NCBI GenBank assembly: GCA_035380045.1
Contig: DAOSWM010000083.1
Location: 1 to 10,744 of the forward strand
Direction: 5' to 3'
Length of the DNA: 10,744 nucleotides
Origin: DAOSWM01 sp035380045
GTDB lineage: Bacteria > Bacteroidota > Bacteroidia > Bacteroidales > Tenuifilaceae
Shown here: positions 4,691-10,744 of the stretch, piece by piece
Layout: the number at the start of each line of letters is the position of its first letter
How positions within the stretch are numbered: position 1 is the stretch's first letter
Notes under the pieces: generated by a model
Seen by the model: only the letters and a program-made list of their open reading frames with translations
Told to the model about the DNA's origin: nothing
Database searches by the model: none
Program-made: the position numbers and the translations under genes

Positions 4691-5884
4691 CTAAAAAAAA
4701 TCGTCGGGTTGAGTGCTGTCGGGTTGAGAAAGTATTTCTTCTTCGTGCGAATAGTTGTTTAGTTCCAAGAACTTAACTATTTCTACATTTTTGAAGTAGA
4801 ACTTCAAAATTTCCTCGTACGTTTTTCCCCTTTTAGCCATTTGCATAGCACCATCCTGGCACATTCCAACTCCGTGGCCGTAGCCTCGTCCTTTCAGCTT
4901 AACAAAATCTGAAACCACATCAACTGTGAAGAATGCAGAGCGAAGGTTGAAATGGGTTCGTATTTCCTTCATGGGAATAGAAACGTTGCCAATGGTATAT
5001 TTGTACACACGCTCCTTTGGATGGAATTCAATTTGTTTATGGGTTAGCTCTTCGGTTTGTACTCCTTTCGATTTGAGGAAATCGAGCCAGGCTTGCAGCG
5101 GGATTTTTACCTCCCATTTTGCGTTGCGCTGAGAGGTGCAATACGGGTCAACTACTGAACTTAGGTAAGGTTGCGGGGTAATCCATACATCGCCAGAGTT
5201 GGCGGTTTGGCCTCCGCAGTTTGCGTGAAACGCACCAACAATCAAGGTTTTCGAGGTATCAACAACCACCTGCCCCTTGGTTTCGTTTGCAGCCTTCAGA
5301 ATTTCAGGGTTTTTAGTTGATTTCCCTTTGTAAACCTGGCAGTGAACTTCATCGCACAGGTTAAACCCTTCGCCGGCATGTTTCTCCATGTGTCCCAGCG
5401 CATATGTGCGAACTAAAAGTGACTGGGCTTTGTAGAACTCAATGTGGGCCGATGGGCCCGACTCTGCCTCAACCACTGCGGCAACATACTTTTCCTGGTC
5501 GATTAGGTTAATTACCATCATGCGGTTAAAATCAACGTAAAAGCCTAGGTTATCGTCGTATATGCGAGCGGGGATTGAAGGGGAAACAGGGTTAATTCGA
5601 ATAACATCGTTGCCAGTTCGGCCAACAAGCGAAACCCTTTTCCAGGTTCCCAGATTTGTGGCCATATCGCGAACCTTAATGGAGTCGTTGGAACGGGAAA
5701 TGTAAATTATTTGGTTTGGGTACAGAATGTATTCATTGTCTCCATAAATGAGCAGGTAGCTTCCCGAAACGGGTGTGATAAGGAGGGTTTGGAGGTTCTC
5801 CTCGTTGAAAAGGCTTATATTCAGTTTCTGAGCAAGCGTGATGGTTGAGATGAATGTAAAAAATACCAAAAAAAAGTGTTTCAT
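4691..5884 (-). CDS. Secreted SpoIID/LytB-domain protein, probable peptidoglycan lytic transglycosylase
   Basis: With the start at 5884 this is 397 residues and opens with a clear signal peptide (KHFFLVFFTFISTITLAQ). An upstream in-frame ATG at 5917 would lie inside lpxB and put eleven polar residues before the signal, so I reject it. The SpoIID domain spans about 115-372. YVAAVVEAESGP (133-144) aligns with the usual YLYGVVxxEMP and gives E141 as the probable catalytic acid. Next come YKAQSLLVRTYAL (151-163), HCQVYKG (181-187), GAFHANCGGQT (217-227) and GRGYGHGVGMCQDGA (332-346). SpoIID enzymes cleave glycan strands stripped of stem peptides. Cysteines 177, 182, 223, 249 and 342 may form a metal site or disulfides (inference). 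In a non-sporulating Gram-negative the natural role would be periplasmic wall remodelling. It is last in the surE-lpxB operon, 10 nt after lpxB. Confidence 0.88.
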   Translation of the reverse strand: MKHFFLVFFTFISTITLAQKLNISLFNEENLQTLLITPVSGSYLLIYGDNEYILYPNQIIYISRSNDSIKVRDMATNLGTWKRVSLVGRTGNDVIRINPVSPSIPARIYDDNLGFYVDFNRMMVINLIDQEKYVAAVVEAESGPSAHIEFYKAQSLLVRTYALGHMEKHAGEGFNLCDEVHCQVYKGKSTKNPEILKAANETKGQVVVDTSKTLIVGAFHANCGGQTANSGDVWITPQPYLSSVVDPYCTSQRNAKWEVKIPLQAWLDFLKSKGVQTEELTHKQIEFHPKERVYKYTIGNVSIPMKEIRTHFNLRSAFFTVDVVSDFVKLKGRGYGHGVGMCQDGAMQMAKRGKTYEEILKFYFKNVEIVKFLELNNYSHEEEILSQPDSTQPDDFF

Positions 5885-5894
5885 AGTAAAAAGG

Positions 5895-7016
5895 TTAGCT
5901 CTGTTTGAGTAATTCAATCATGTGCCTAGCAACGCGCTTTGATGAACCTGGTTCGCCAAGAATTTGGGTAAGTTCAGCAAACTTACCCAGCATTTCATTA
6001 CGTTGGGGCGAGCCGGGAAGCAGTTTTTGCATCTGGTTAACCAGATTCTTTTTCGTTAAATCGAACTGCTTCAGCTCTCGTACAACTTCTGTGCCCATTA
6101 TTAGATTTACCAGCGAAATGTACTTCACCTTTATTACGATCCATGCTATGAGCATTGAAATGGTATTTCCTTTGTAGCAAACAATTTCGGGGGTATTCAA
6201 TAGAGCCGCTTCGAGGGTTGCTGTTCCGGAAGTTACGAGAGCCAATGTTGAAACTTGCAGCAATGCCTGGGTTTGGTTAAAAACAATTTTAACGTTGGTT
6301 CCTTCAAGGTAGGGCTTGTAAACTTCGAGAGGCAGTGAAGGTGCTCCTGCAATAACGAACTGGTACTCGGGAAACTTACTTGTTATTTCTAGCATTGCTG
6401 GCAGGTTGTACTTTATTTCCTGCTTTCGGCTTCCGGCAACCAGAGCAATTACTGGTTTGTTTTCAAGTTTGTTCTCGCTTGTAAATTCATCAAGTGTAAT
6501 GCTTTTGGCGGTTTTATATAGTGAGTCCTTCAACGGATTTCCCTCGTAAACAACATCAATACCATGTTCCTTAAAGTAGTTGATTTCGAAGGGGAAAATA
6601 ACGAAAAGTTTATCAACATATTTCTTTAGCGTTTCCACCCGCGACTCTTTCCATGCCCAAACTTTTGGAGCAATGTAGTAGAAAACTTTAAAACCACTCT
6701 GTTTGGCAAACTTTGCTATGCGCAAGTTAAAACCGGGGTAATCGACAAGAATTACCACATTTGGTTTGTAGGAAAGAATATCGTTTTTACAAAACGAAAT
6801 GTTCCTTTTAATTGTTTTTAGGTTCAACAGTACTTCAACAAAACCCATGAAAGCCATATCGCGGTAGTGCTTAACCAGCGTTCCACCTACTTTAGCCATT
6901 AAATCGCCACCAAAGAAACGGAACTCAGCATCGGGGTCATTCTCCAGAATACCCTTCATTAGATTCGATGCGTGTAGATCGCCTGAAGCCTCGCCTGCAA
7001 TAATGTAGTACTTCAT
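5895..7016 (-). CDS. lpxB: Lipid-A-disaccharide synthase LpxB
   Basis: A 373-residue GT19 glycosyltransferase that joins UDP-2,3-diacylglucosamine and lipid X into the lipid A disaccharide at the inner face of the cytoplasmic membrane. The N-terminal half holds AGEASGDLHAS (7-17), FFGGDLM (34-40), MGFVEVL (57-63), VDYPGFN (91-97) with the probable catalytic D92, and IAPKVWAWKESR (115-126). The C-terminal half holds YEGNPL (157-162), VAGSRKQEI (193-201) with R197, VTSGTATLEAAL (261-272) and KVKYISLVNLI (296-306). The block that normally reads GRE-V-EL has GTEVVREL (308-315), with threonine at 309 where arginine is typical. Length and order match Bacteroidota LpxB. It starts 9 nt after the small membrane protein gene and ends 10 nt before the SpoIID-domain gene, so it is mid-operon. 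Confidence 0.95.
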   Translation of the reverse strand: MKYYIIAGEASGDLHASNLMKGILENDPDAEFRFFGGDLMAKVGGTLVKHYRDMAFMGFVEVLLNLKTIKRNISFCKNDILSYKPNVVILVDYPGFNLRIAKFAKQSGFKVFYYIAPKVWAWKESRVETLKKYVDKLFVIFPFEINYFKEHGIDVVYEGNPLKDSLYKTAKSITLDEFTSENKLENKPVIALVAGSRKQEIKYNLPAMLEITSKFPEYQFVIAGAPSLPLEVYKPYLEGTNVKIVFNQTQALLQVSTLALVTSGTATLEAALLNTPEIVCYKGNTISMLIAWIVIKVKYISLVNLIMGTEVVRELKQFDLTKKNLVNQMQKLLPGSPQRNEMLGKFAELTQILGEPGSSKRVARHMIELLKQS

Positions 7017-7025
7017 TATTTATCT

Positions 7026-7319
7026 TTATAGCGAAAGTTTGAGGATAAAAACTATAACTGCATAAACAATTGTGGTGGCAAGCACACCCTTTGCCGAGGT
7101 TAACCTGTTGGTGTATATGAAAAGGAAAAAGAGGGCAAGGTTCGGTACAACTCCAAGGCTAATAACCTTTGGAGCAACAATTGGAATCCATATGTTTTCG
7201 TAGTAGGTTTGTAGGTGTTCAACCGGGTATACGAACGTAATGATTAGGTAAATGGTAATAACCGGAGTTAATGCCGACAAAACAACACCAAGCCAGATAT
7301 TATCGTACTTCTTTTTCAT
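7026..7319 (-). CDS. Small three-helix membrane protein of unknown function
   Basis: A 97-residue, strongly hydrophobic protein with three predicted membrane segments (about 9-31, 48-70 and 77-96). A basic MKKKYDN start suggests an N-in topology. A proline sits in each of the first two segments, and Y31-P32 marks the end of helix 1. I recognise no named domain and no catalytic motif. Its start codon lies inside the 3' end of surE (20-nt overlap, +1 frame relation) and its stop is 9 nt before lpxB, so translational coupling to surE is likely. Its place between surE and lpxB hints at an envelope role, for example with lipid A intermediates, but this is inference from position only. Confidence 0.87.
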   Translation of the reverse strand: MKKKYDNIWLGVVLSALTPVITIYLIITFVYPVEHLQTYYENIWIPIVAPKVISLGVVPNLALFFLFIYTNRLTSAKGVLATTIVYAVIVFILKLSL

Positions 7320-8121
7320 TTTTGGTTTTTTTTGTTGAATGCAATAGCGATTTCAAACGAACAACCTCGTTGTAGCTTGTTAGGTCAATACTTACTGGAA
7401 CTACCGATACGTATCCATTCGAAAGGGCGTGTTCATCGGTATCTGTAGCTTTGGGTTCCTCATTCTGAAAGTATCCTGTGAGCCAGAAGTATTCGTGACC
7501 ACGCGGGTCGATACGTTTTTCAAACTCCTCGCGCCAGGTTCCCTTGTTCTGCCGGCAAACTTTAATTCCTTTAATGCTATCCTTTGAGATTGCGGGGAAA
7601 TTAACGTTTAGGCACGAGCCGGTTGTGAGGCCATTCTCCAGCACCATTTCAACCACAGGCTTTCCATGTTCAATGGCTCCGGAAAAATCGGCTTCAGGAT
7701 TGAAATCGAGCAGCGAGAATCCAATGGATGGTATTCCATAAAGGCACCCCTCAATCACTGCAGCCATGGTTCCAGAGTAAAAGATGCTTACTGAGGAGTT
7801 GGAACCGTGATTAATTCCCGAAACCAGTAGGTCGGGTTGTGACTTGAAAAGCTGGTTCATGGCGAGTTTCACACAGTCGACAGGCGTTCCGTTCACTGAG
7901 TAGAAATCAACGTCGTCGGTGCGTTTGTGCTTCCTTATGCGGAGTGGATTTTTGATGGTTATTGCGTGCGACATGCCAGAGTTCCCCTCCTCGGGGGCAA
8001 CAACAACAACCCTTCCAAAGGGTTTTACCATTTCCACCAGCGAGTGTAGCCCCTTTGCCCTAATCCCATCATCGTTCGTAACAAGAATTACGGGTCTTCT
8101 TCCAGTATTCTTTTTAGGCAT
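7300..8121 (-). CDS. surE: 5'/3'-nucleotidase SurE
   Basis: A 273-residue SurE phosphatase, which removes phosphate from nucleoside 5'- and 3'-monophosphates in the cytoplasm using a divalent metal. Signature pieces are ILVTNDDGIRAKGL (12-25) with metal ligands D17 and D18, APEEGNSGMSHAIT (42-55) with the conserved S48, NGTPVDCVKLA (77-87), VSGINHGSN (100-108) with N104, and YSGTMAAVIEG (115-125). The family often runs about 250 residues. This one adds a short basic N-terminal extension (PKKNTGRR) and a charged tail (STKKTKNEKEVR). It is the first gene of the minus-strand operon, with a TAACTTTG box 20 nt upstream of its start codon. Confidence 0.95.
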   Translation of the reverse strand: MPKKNTGRRPVILVTNDDGIRAKGLHSLVEMVKPFGRVVVVAPEEGNSGMSHAITIKNPLRIRKHKRTDDVDFYSVNGTPVDCVKLAMNQLFKSQPDLLVSGINHGSNSSVSIFYSGTMAAVIEGCLYGIPSIGFSLLDFNPEADFSGAIEHGKPVVEMVLENGLTTGSCLNVNFPAISKDSIKGIKVCRQNKGTWREEFEKRIDPRGHEYFWLTGYFQNEEPKATDTDEHALSNGYVSVVPVSIDLTSYNEVVRLKSLLHSTKKTKNEKEVR

Positions 8122-8140
8122 GATACAATTTGTTTGGATG

Positions 8141-8148
8141 CAAAGTTA
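8141..8148 (-). promoter_or_regulatory. Probable -7 box of the surE operon
   Basis: CAAAGTTA on the plus strand reads TAACTTTG on the minus strand, an exact TAnnTTTG. Transcription would start near 8134, leaving a leader of about 13 nt before surE. A clear TTTG at -33 is missing. No other candidate is seen between surE and the SpoIID-domain gene. Confidence 0.6.
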
Positions 8149-8203
8149 TTGAAATCATTTAAACATTATGGTATAATATAAAAAACTGAATGTCAATTTT
8201 TGC

Positions 8204-8211
8204 TACATTTG
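8204..8211 (+). promoter_or_regulatory. Probable -7 box of pheT
   Basis: TACATTTG is an exact TAnnTTTG and would start transcription near 8218, giving a leader of about 45 nt. No TTTG is found at the -33 position. It lies back to back with the surE box, 55 nt apart. No T-box or leader-peptide attenuator structure is evident in the short leader. Confidence 0.6.
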
Positions 8212-8262
8212 TAGGCTTTAACATATTTATAAACGAGTTAACTAAAAAATCGTTCAGAAGTA

Positions 8263-10716
8263 ATGAAAATTTCGTACAGCTGGTTAAAAGAATACATTGA
8301 TATTGAGAATGATCCAGAGGGAATTGCACAGATATTAACTTCGATAGGGCTCGAGGTAGAGTCGCTGGAAAAAATTGAAGCAGTAAAGGGAGGTTTGCAT
8401 GGCGTTGTTGTTGGAAAAGTTTTAACCTGCGAGAAGCATCCCGATGCGGATAAGTTGAGCGTTACCACCGTTGATGTGGGAGCCGGTGAGCCATTGAATG
8501 TTGTGTGTGGGGCTCCCAACGTTGCAGCCGGGCAAAAGGTTGCTGTGGCAACCATTGGAACTACCCTGTACTTCAACGAACAGGAGTTAACACTTAAAAG
8601 AACCAAGATTCGGGGAGCTGTTTCCGAAGGGATGATTTGCGCTGAGGATGAGCTTGGACTGGGAACTTCGCACGATGGAATTATGGTTCTGAACGAAAAT
8701 GCTCAGGTAGGCATGCCTGCTGCAGAATTCTTTCAGCTGAAAGACGACTACCAACTTGAAATTGGGTTAACTCCAAACCGAATCGATGCTGCATCGCACT
8801 TTGGTGTTGCCCGCGATTTGGCTGCTTTCCTAAGCTTAACAAAAACTATCAGCGCCGTGAAGCCCTCGGTTGAAGGTTTTCAGATTGACAATAAAAAACT
8901 CAGCATTCCGGTTGAGGTTCTTAATACCGAAGCTTGCCCACGGTATAGCGGAATAACCATTAGCAATGTAAGAGTTGCACCTTCACCCGAGTGGCTCCAA
9001 AACAGGCTCAGGGCAATTGGTTTGAATCCAATTAACAATGTGGTTGACATTACAAACTTTGTTCTGCACGAGGTGGGCCAACCATTGCATGCATTTGATG
9101 CTGACAAGATTGAGGGCGGTAAAGTTGTTGTAAGAACACTACCAAAAGAAACAACGTTTGTTACGCTCGATGAGGAGGAAAGAAAATTATCCGACGAGGA
9201 TTTAATGATTTGCAGCACCACCGAAGGAATGTGTATTGCAGGCGTATTTGGCGGTAACAAATCGGGAGTTACAAACGAAACGAAGAATATTTTCCTCGAG
9301 AGCGCTTGCTTCAACCCCGTTTGGGTTCGCAAAACCGCAAAACGTCACGGGCTAAACACCGATGCTTCGTTCAGGTTTGAACGTGGAACCGACCCCAATA
9401 TTACCGTTTGGGCATTAAAACGTGCAGCCATGCTAATAAAGGAGATTGCTGGTGGAGAAATTTCCTCAGAGGTAGTTGACGTTTACCCGAAACCCATTGC
9501 GAACGCCAAAGTTAATCTTAGCCTAGAGTACGTTAACAGGCTTATAGGGAAAGTAATACCCATTGAAACGATTAAGAAAATATTGCTTGGTCTCGACATA
9601 GTTATAACGGGAGAAACCAACGATATACTCGAACTCGAAATTCCAGCCTACAGGGTTGATGTGAACCGCGAAGCCGATGTGGTGGAAGAGATTCTTCGAA
9701 TTTACGGGTACAACAACATTGAAATTTACGATAGCATAAGTAGCTCCCTGAACCATACCGAGCGCCCCAGCAAGCACAAGGTAATAAGCCTCATTTCCGA
9801 CTTGCTTACGTCCAACGGGTTCAACGAAACCATGTGCAACTCGCTTACCCGAATGGCCTACTACAATGAATTGGAAACTTTCCCTTCGGGAAAAACTGTG
9901 CCAATACTTAACCCGTTAAGTTCCGATTTGAATGGCATGCGCCAAACACTGCTTTTTGGGGGGCTCGAGTCAGTTGCATATAACATTAATCGTAAAAATC
10001 CCGACCTGAAATTCTACGAATTCGGGAACTGCTACACTTTCCAAAAAGATAAGCACGATAAAGAGAATTCGCTTAAAGCCTATAGCGAAGAGCTGATGCT
10101 TTCGATGTGGTTAACGGGTGACGAAAAACCCGAGAACTGGCACGATAAGCCGAAACCTGTTAGCTTTTTTAGCCTTAAAACGTGGGTGTATGCTGTGTTT
10201 AACAAGCTCGGAATTGCAGAGCAAATTTCAATAACAAAAGAGGCTCCTTCTGATTTATTCGAGTATGGTTTAACGTTGAGCGTTAACAAAAATCAAGTTG
10301 GGTTTATGGGACTTGTTTCTGGTAAAATTTGCGAGCTGCTCGACATTAAGAATGAAGTTTTTTACGCTGAATTGAAGTGGGAGAAACTATTCGATGTAGC
10401 ACGTAAGCAGAAGGTTAGCTTAACTGAGATTTCAAAGTATCCTGAGGTTCGAAGAGATTTAGCCTTGCTAATAGACACTTCTGTAAATTTCGATGAGTTA
10501 AAAAGCCTTGCCCTTGAAACAGAAAAGAAACTTATTAAGCAAATAAACCTGTTCGACGTTTACCAGGGGCCAAAACTAGGCGAGAACAAAAAATCCTATG
10601 CAATTAGCTTCGTGCTTCAGGATGAGAATAAAACCCTTACGGATAAGCAAATCGACAAGGTGATGAATAACCTGATTCGAGTTTTCGACGAAAAGTTGGG
10701 AGCACAGGTGAGGTAA
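8263..10716 (+). CDS. pheT: Phenylalanine-tRNA ligase beta subunit
   Basis: A complete 817-residue PheT. With PheS it forms the cytoplasmic alpha2-beta2 enzyme that charges tRNA-Phe. Domains in order: the N-terminal SYSWLKEYI segment (1-20); the EMAP/OB tRNA-binding fold (about 40-150, with GKVLTCEKHPDADKL at 51-65 and VCGAPN at 81-86); the B3/B4 editing region (about 210-380, with NNVVDITNFVLHEVGQPLHA at 258-277 and HGLNTDASFRFERGTDP at 362-378); B5 (about 405-478); the catalytic-like B6/B7 core (about 480-690, entered through RVDVNREADVVEEILRIYGY at 464-483); and the FDX-ACB anticodon-binding domain (about 723-817, beginning YPEVRRDLALL). pheS is not adjacent, since the upstream gene is the divergent surE. 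Nothing is truncated. A possible new ATG follows the stop codon without a gap. Confidence 0.98.
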   Translation: MKISYSWLKEYIDIENDPEGIAQILTSIGLEVESLEKIEAVKGGLHGVVVGKVLTCEKHPDADKLSVTTVDVGAGEPLNVVCGAPNVAAGQKVAVATIGTTLYFNEQELTLKRTKIRGAVSEGMICAEDELGLGTSHDGIMVLNENAQVGMPAAEFFQLKDDYQLEIGLTPNRIDAASHFGVARDLAAFLSLTKTISAVKPSVEGFQIDNKKLSIPVEVLNTEACPRYSGITISNVRVAPSPEWLQNRLRAIGLNPINNVVDITNFVLHEVGQPLHAFDADKIEGGKVVVRTLPKETTFVTLDEEERKLSDEDLMICSTTEGMCIAGVFGGNKSGVTNETKNIFLESACFNPVWVRKTAKRHGLNTDASFRFERGTDPNITVWALKRAAMLIKEIAGGEISSEVVDVYPKPIANAKVNLSLEYVNRLIGKVIPIETIKKILLGLDIVITGETNDILELEIPAYRVDVNREADVVEEILRIYGYNNIEIYDSISSSLNHTERPSKHKVISLISDLLTSNGFNETMCNSLTRMAYYNELETFPSGKTVPILNPLSSDLNGMRQTLLFGGLESVAYNINRKNPDLKFYEFGNCYTFQKDKHDKENSLKAYSEELMLSMWLTGDEKPENWHDKPKPVSFFSLKTWVYAVFNKLGIAEQISITKEAPSDLFEYGLTLSVNKNQVGFMGLVSGKICELLDIKNEVFYAELKWEKLFDVARKQKVSLTEISKYPEVRRDLALLIDTSVNFDELKSLALETEKKLIKQINLFDVYQGPKLGENKKSYAISFVLQDENKTLTDKQIDKVMNNLIRVFDEKLGAQVR

Positions 10717-10725
10717 ATGGCTGAA

Positions 10726-10744
10726 TCGGTGGTCGGTGGTCGGT
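10726..10744. repeat. 7-bp tandem repeat at the window edge
   Basis: TCGGTGG occurs twice in tandem (10726-10732 and 10733-10739), followed by TCGGT (10740-10744), giving 2.7 copies that run off the window. An ATG directly after the pheT stop (10717-10719) would read M-A-E-S-V-V-G-G-R through the repeat. Whether this is a gene start or an intergenic repeat cannot be decided from 28 bases. Confidence 0.6.

Noticed and set aside
4431..4694. 87-codon plus-strand frame near the end of the secreted-protein gene
   Set aside because: It is an out-of-frame overlap of the main gene with no promoter, and its translation shows no recognisable pattern.
5885..5917. Longer N-terminus of the SpoIID-domain protein starting at 5917
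   Set aside because: It would add MNYSNRANLFT before a complete signal peptide and overlap the end of lpxB. The ATG at 5884 gives a normal exported protein.
8212..8262. T-box or attenuator controlling pheT
   Set aside because: The leader is only about 45 nt, and I see no specifier hairpin, no Phe-rich leader peptide and no terminator.
8238..8606. 122-codon minus-strand frame over the start of pheT
   Set aside because: It overlaps conserved PheT coding sequence and has no recognisable domain.
8880..9332. 150-codon minus-strand frame inside pheT
   Set aside because: It is antisense to the highly conserved B3/B4 region of PheT and has low-complexity S/T/P content typical of shadow frames.

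Overview
The window looks like an ordinary chromosomal housekeeping stretch from a member of the Bacteroidota, probably Bacteroidales-like; I cannot name a genus. Three things support this. Several genes are preceded by the Bacteroidota promoter form (TTTG, about 19 nt, TAnnTTTG), and it is an exact match in front of the tRNA gene. Start codons are preceded by A/T-rich sequence with no Shine-Dalgarno motif. The gene content also fits: a LytTR response regulator, a DUF6132 membrane protein, a surE / small membrane gene / lpxB / SpoIID-domain cluster, and pheT without an adjacent pheS. I see no insertion sequence, integrase, phage gene, CRISPR array, toxin-antitoxin pair or defence system.

Left end (1-440): a long imperfect palindrome (7-69), then on the minus strand a class II tRNA-Ser(UGA) with encoded CCA, its own promoter and its own hairpin-plus-U terminator. 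A 252-nt A/T-rich spacer holding a T8A8 block leads into the plus-strand gene for an HU-family DNA-binding protein (441-713), which ends in a strong 15-bp terminator.

Plus-strand block (801-3483): a TrmH-type tRNA 2'-O-methyltransferase, a LytTR response regulator with no kinase nearby, and 11 nt later a class III PLP aminotransferase. The aminotransferase 3' end overlaps, in convergent orientation, a small two-helix DUF6132 protein on the minus strand (3455-3679). That gene and the next plus-strand gene (3737-4687, a secreted protein of unknown function) start from either side of a nearly symmetric A/T-rich element carrying a -7 box on each strand.

Minus-strand envelope operon (8121 down to 4691): surE (5'/3'-nucleotidase), a 97-residue three-helix membrane protein overlapping surE by 20 nt, lpxB (lipid A disaccharide synthase) and a secreted SpoIID/LytB-domain probable lytic transglycosylase. 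Spacings are an overlap, 9 nt and 10 nt, with one visible promoter upstream of surE. The operon joins lipid A synthesis, a probable peptidoglycan enzyme and nucleotide clean-up.

Right end (8122-10744): a divergent promoter region of about 140 nt, then the complete gene for the phenylalanyl-tRNA synthetase beta subunit (8263-10716), followed directly by a 7-bp tandem repeat that runs off the window edge.

I found no convincing new multi-gene system. The best leads are the conserved-looking but unassigned genes (7026-7319 and 3737-4687), the SpoIID-domain enzyme tied to lpxB, the orphan regulator-aminotransferase pair, and a non-canonical residue in the LpxB C-terminal motif.
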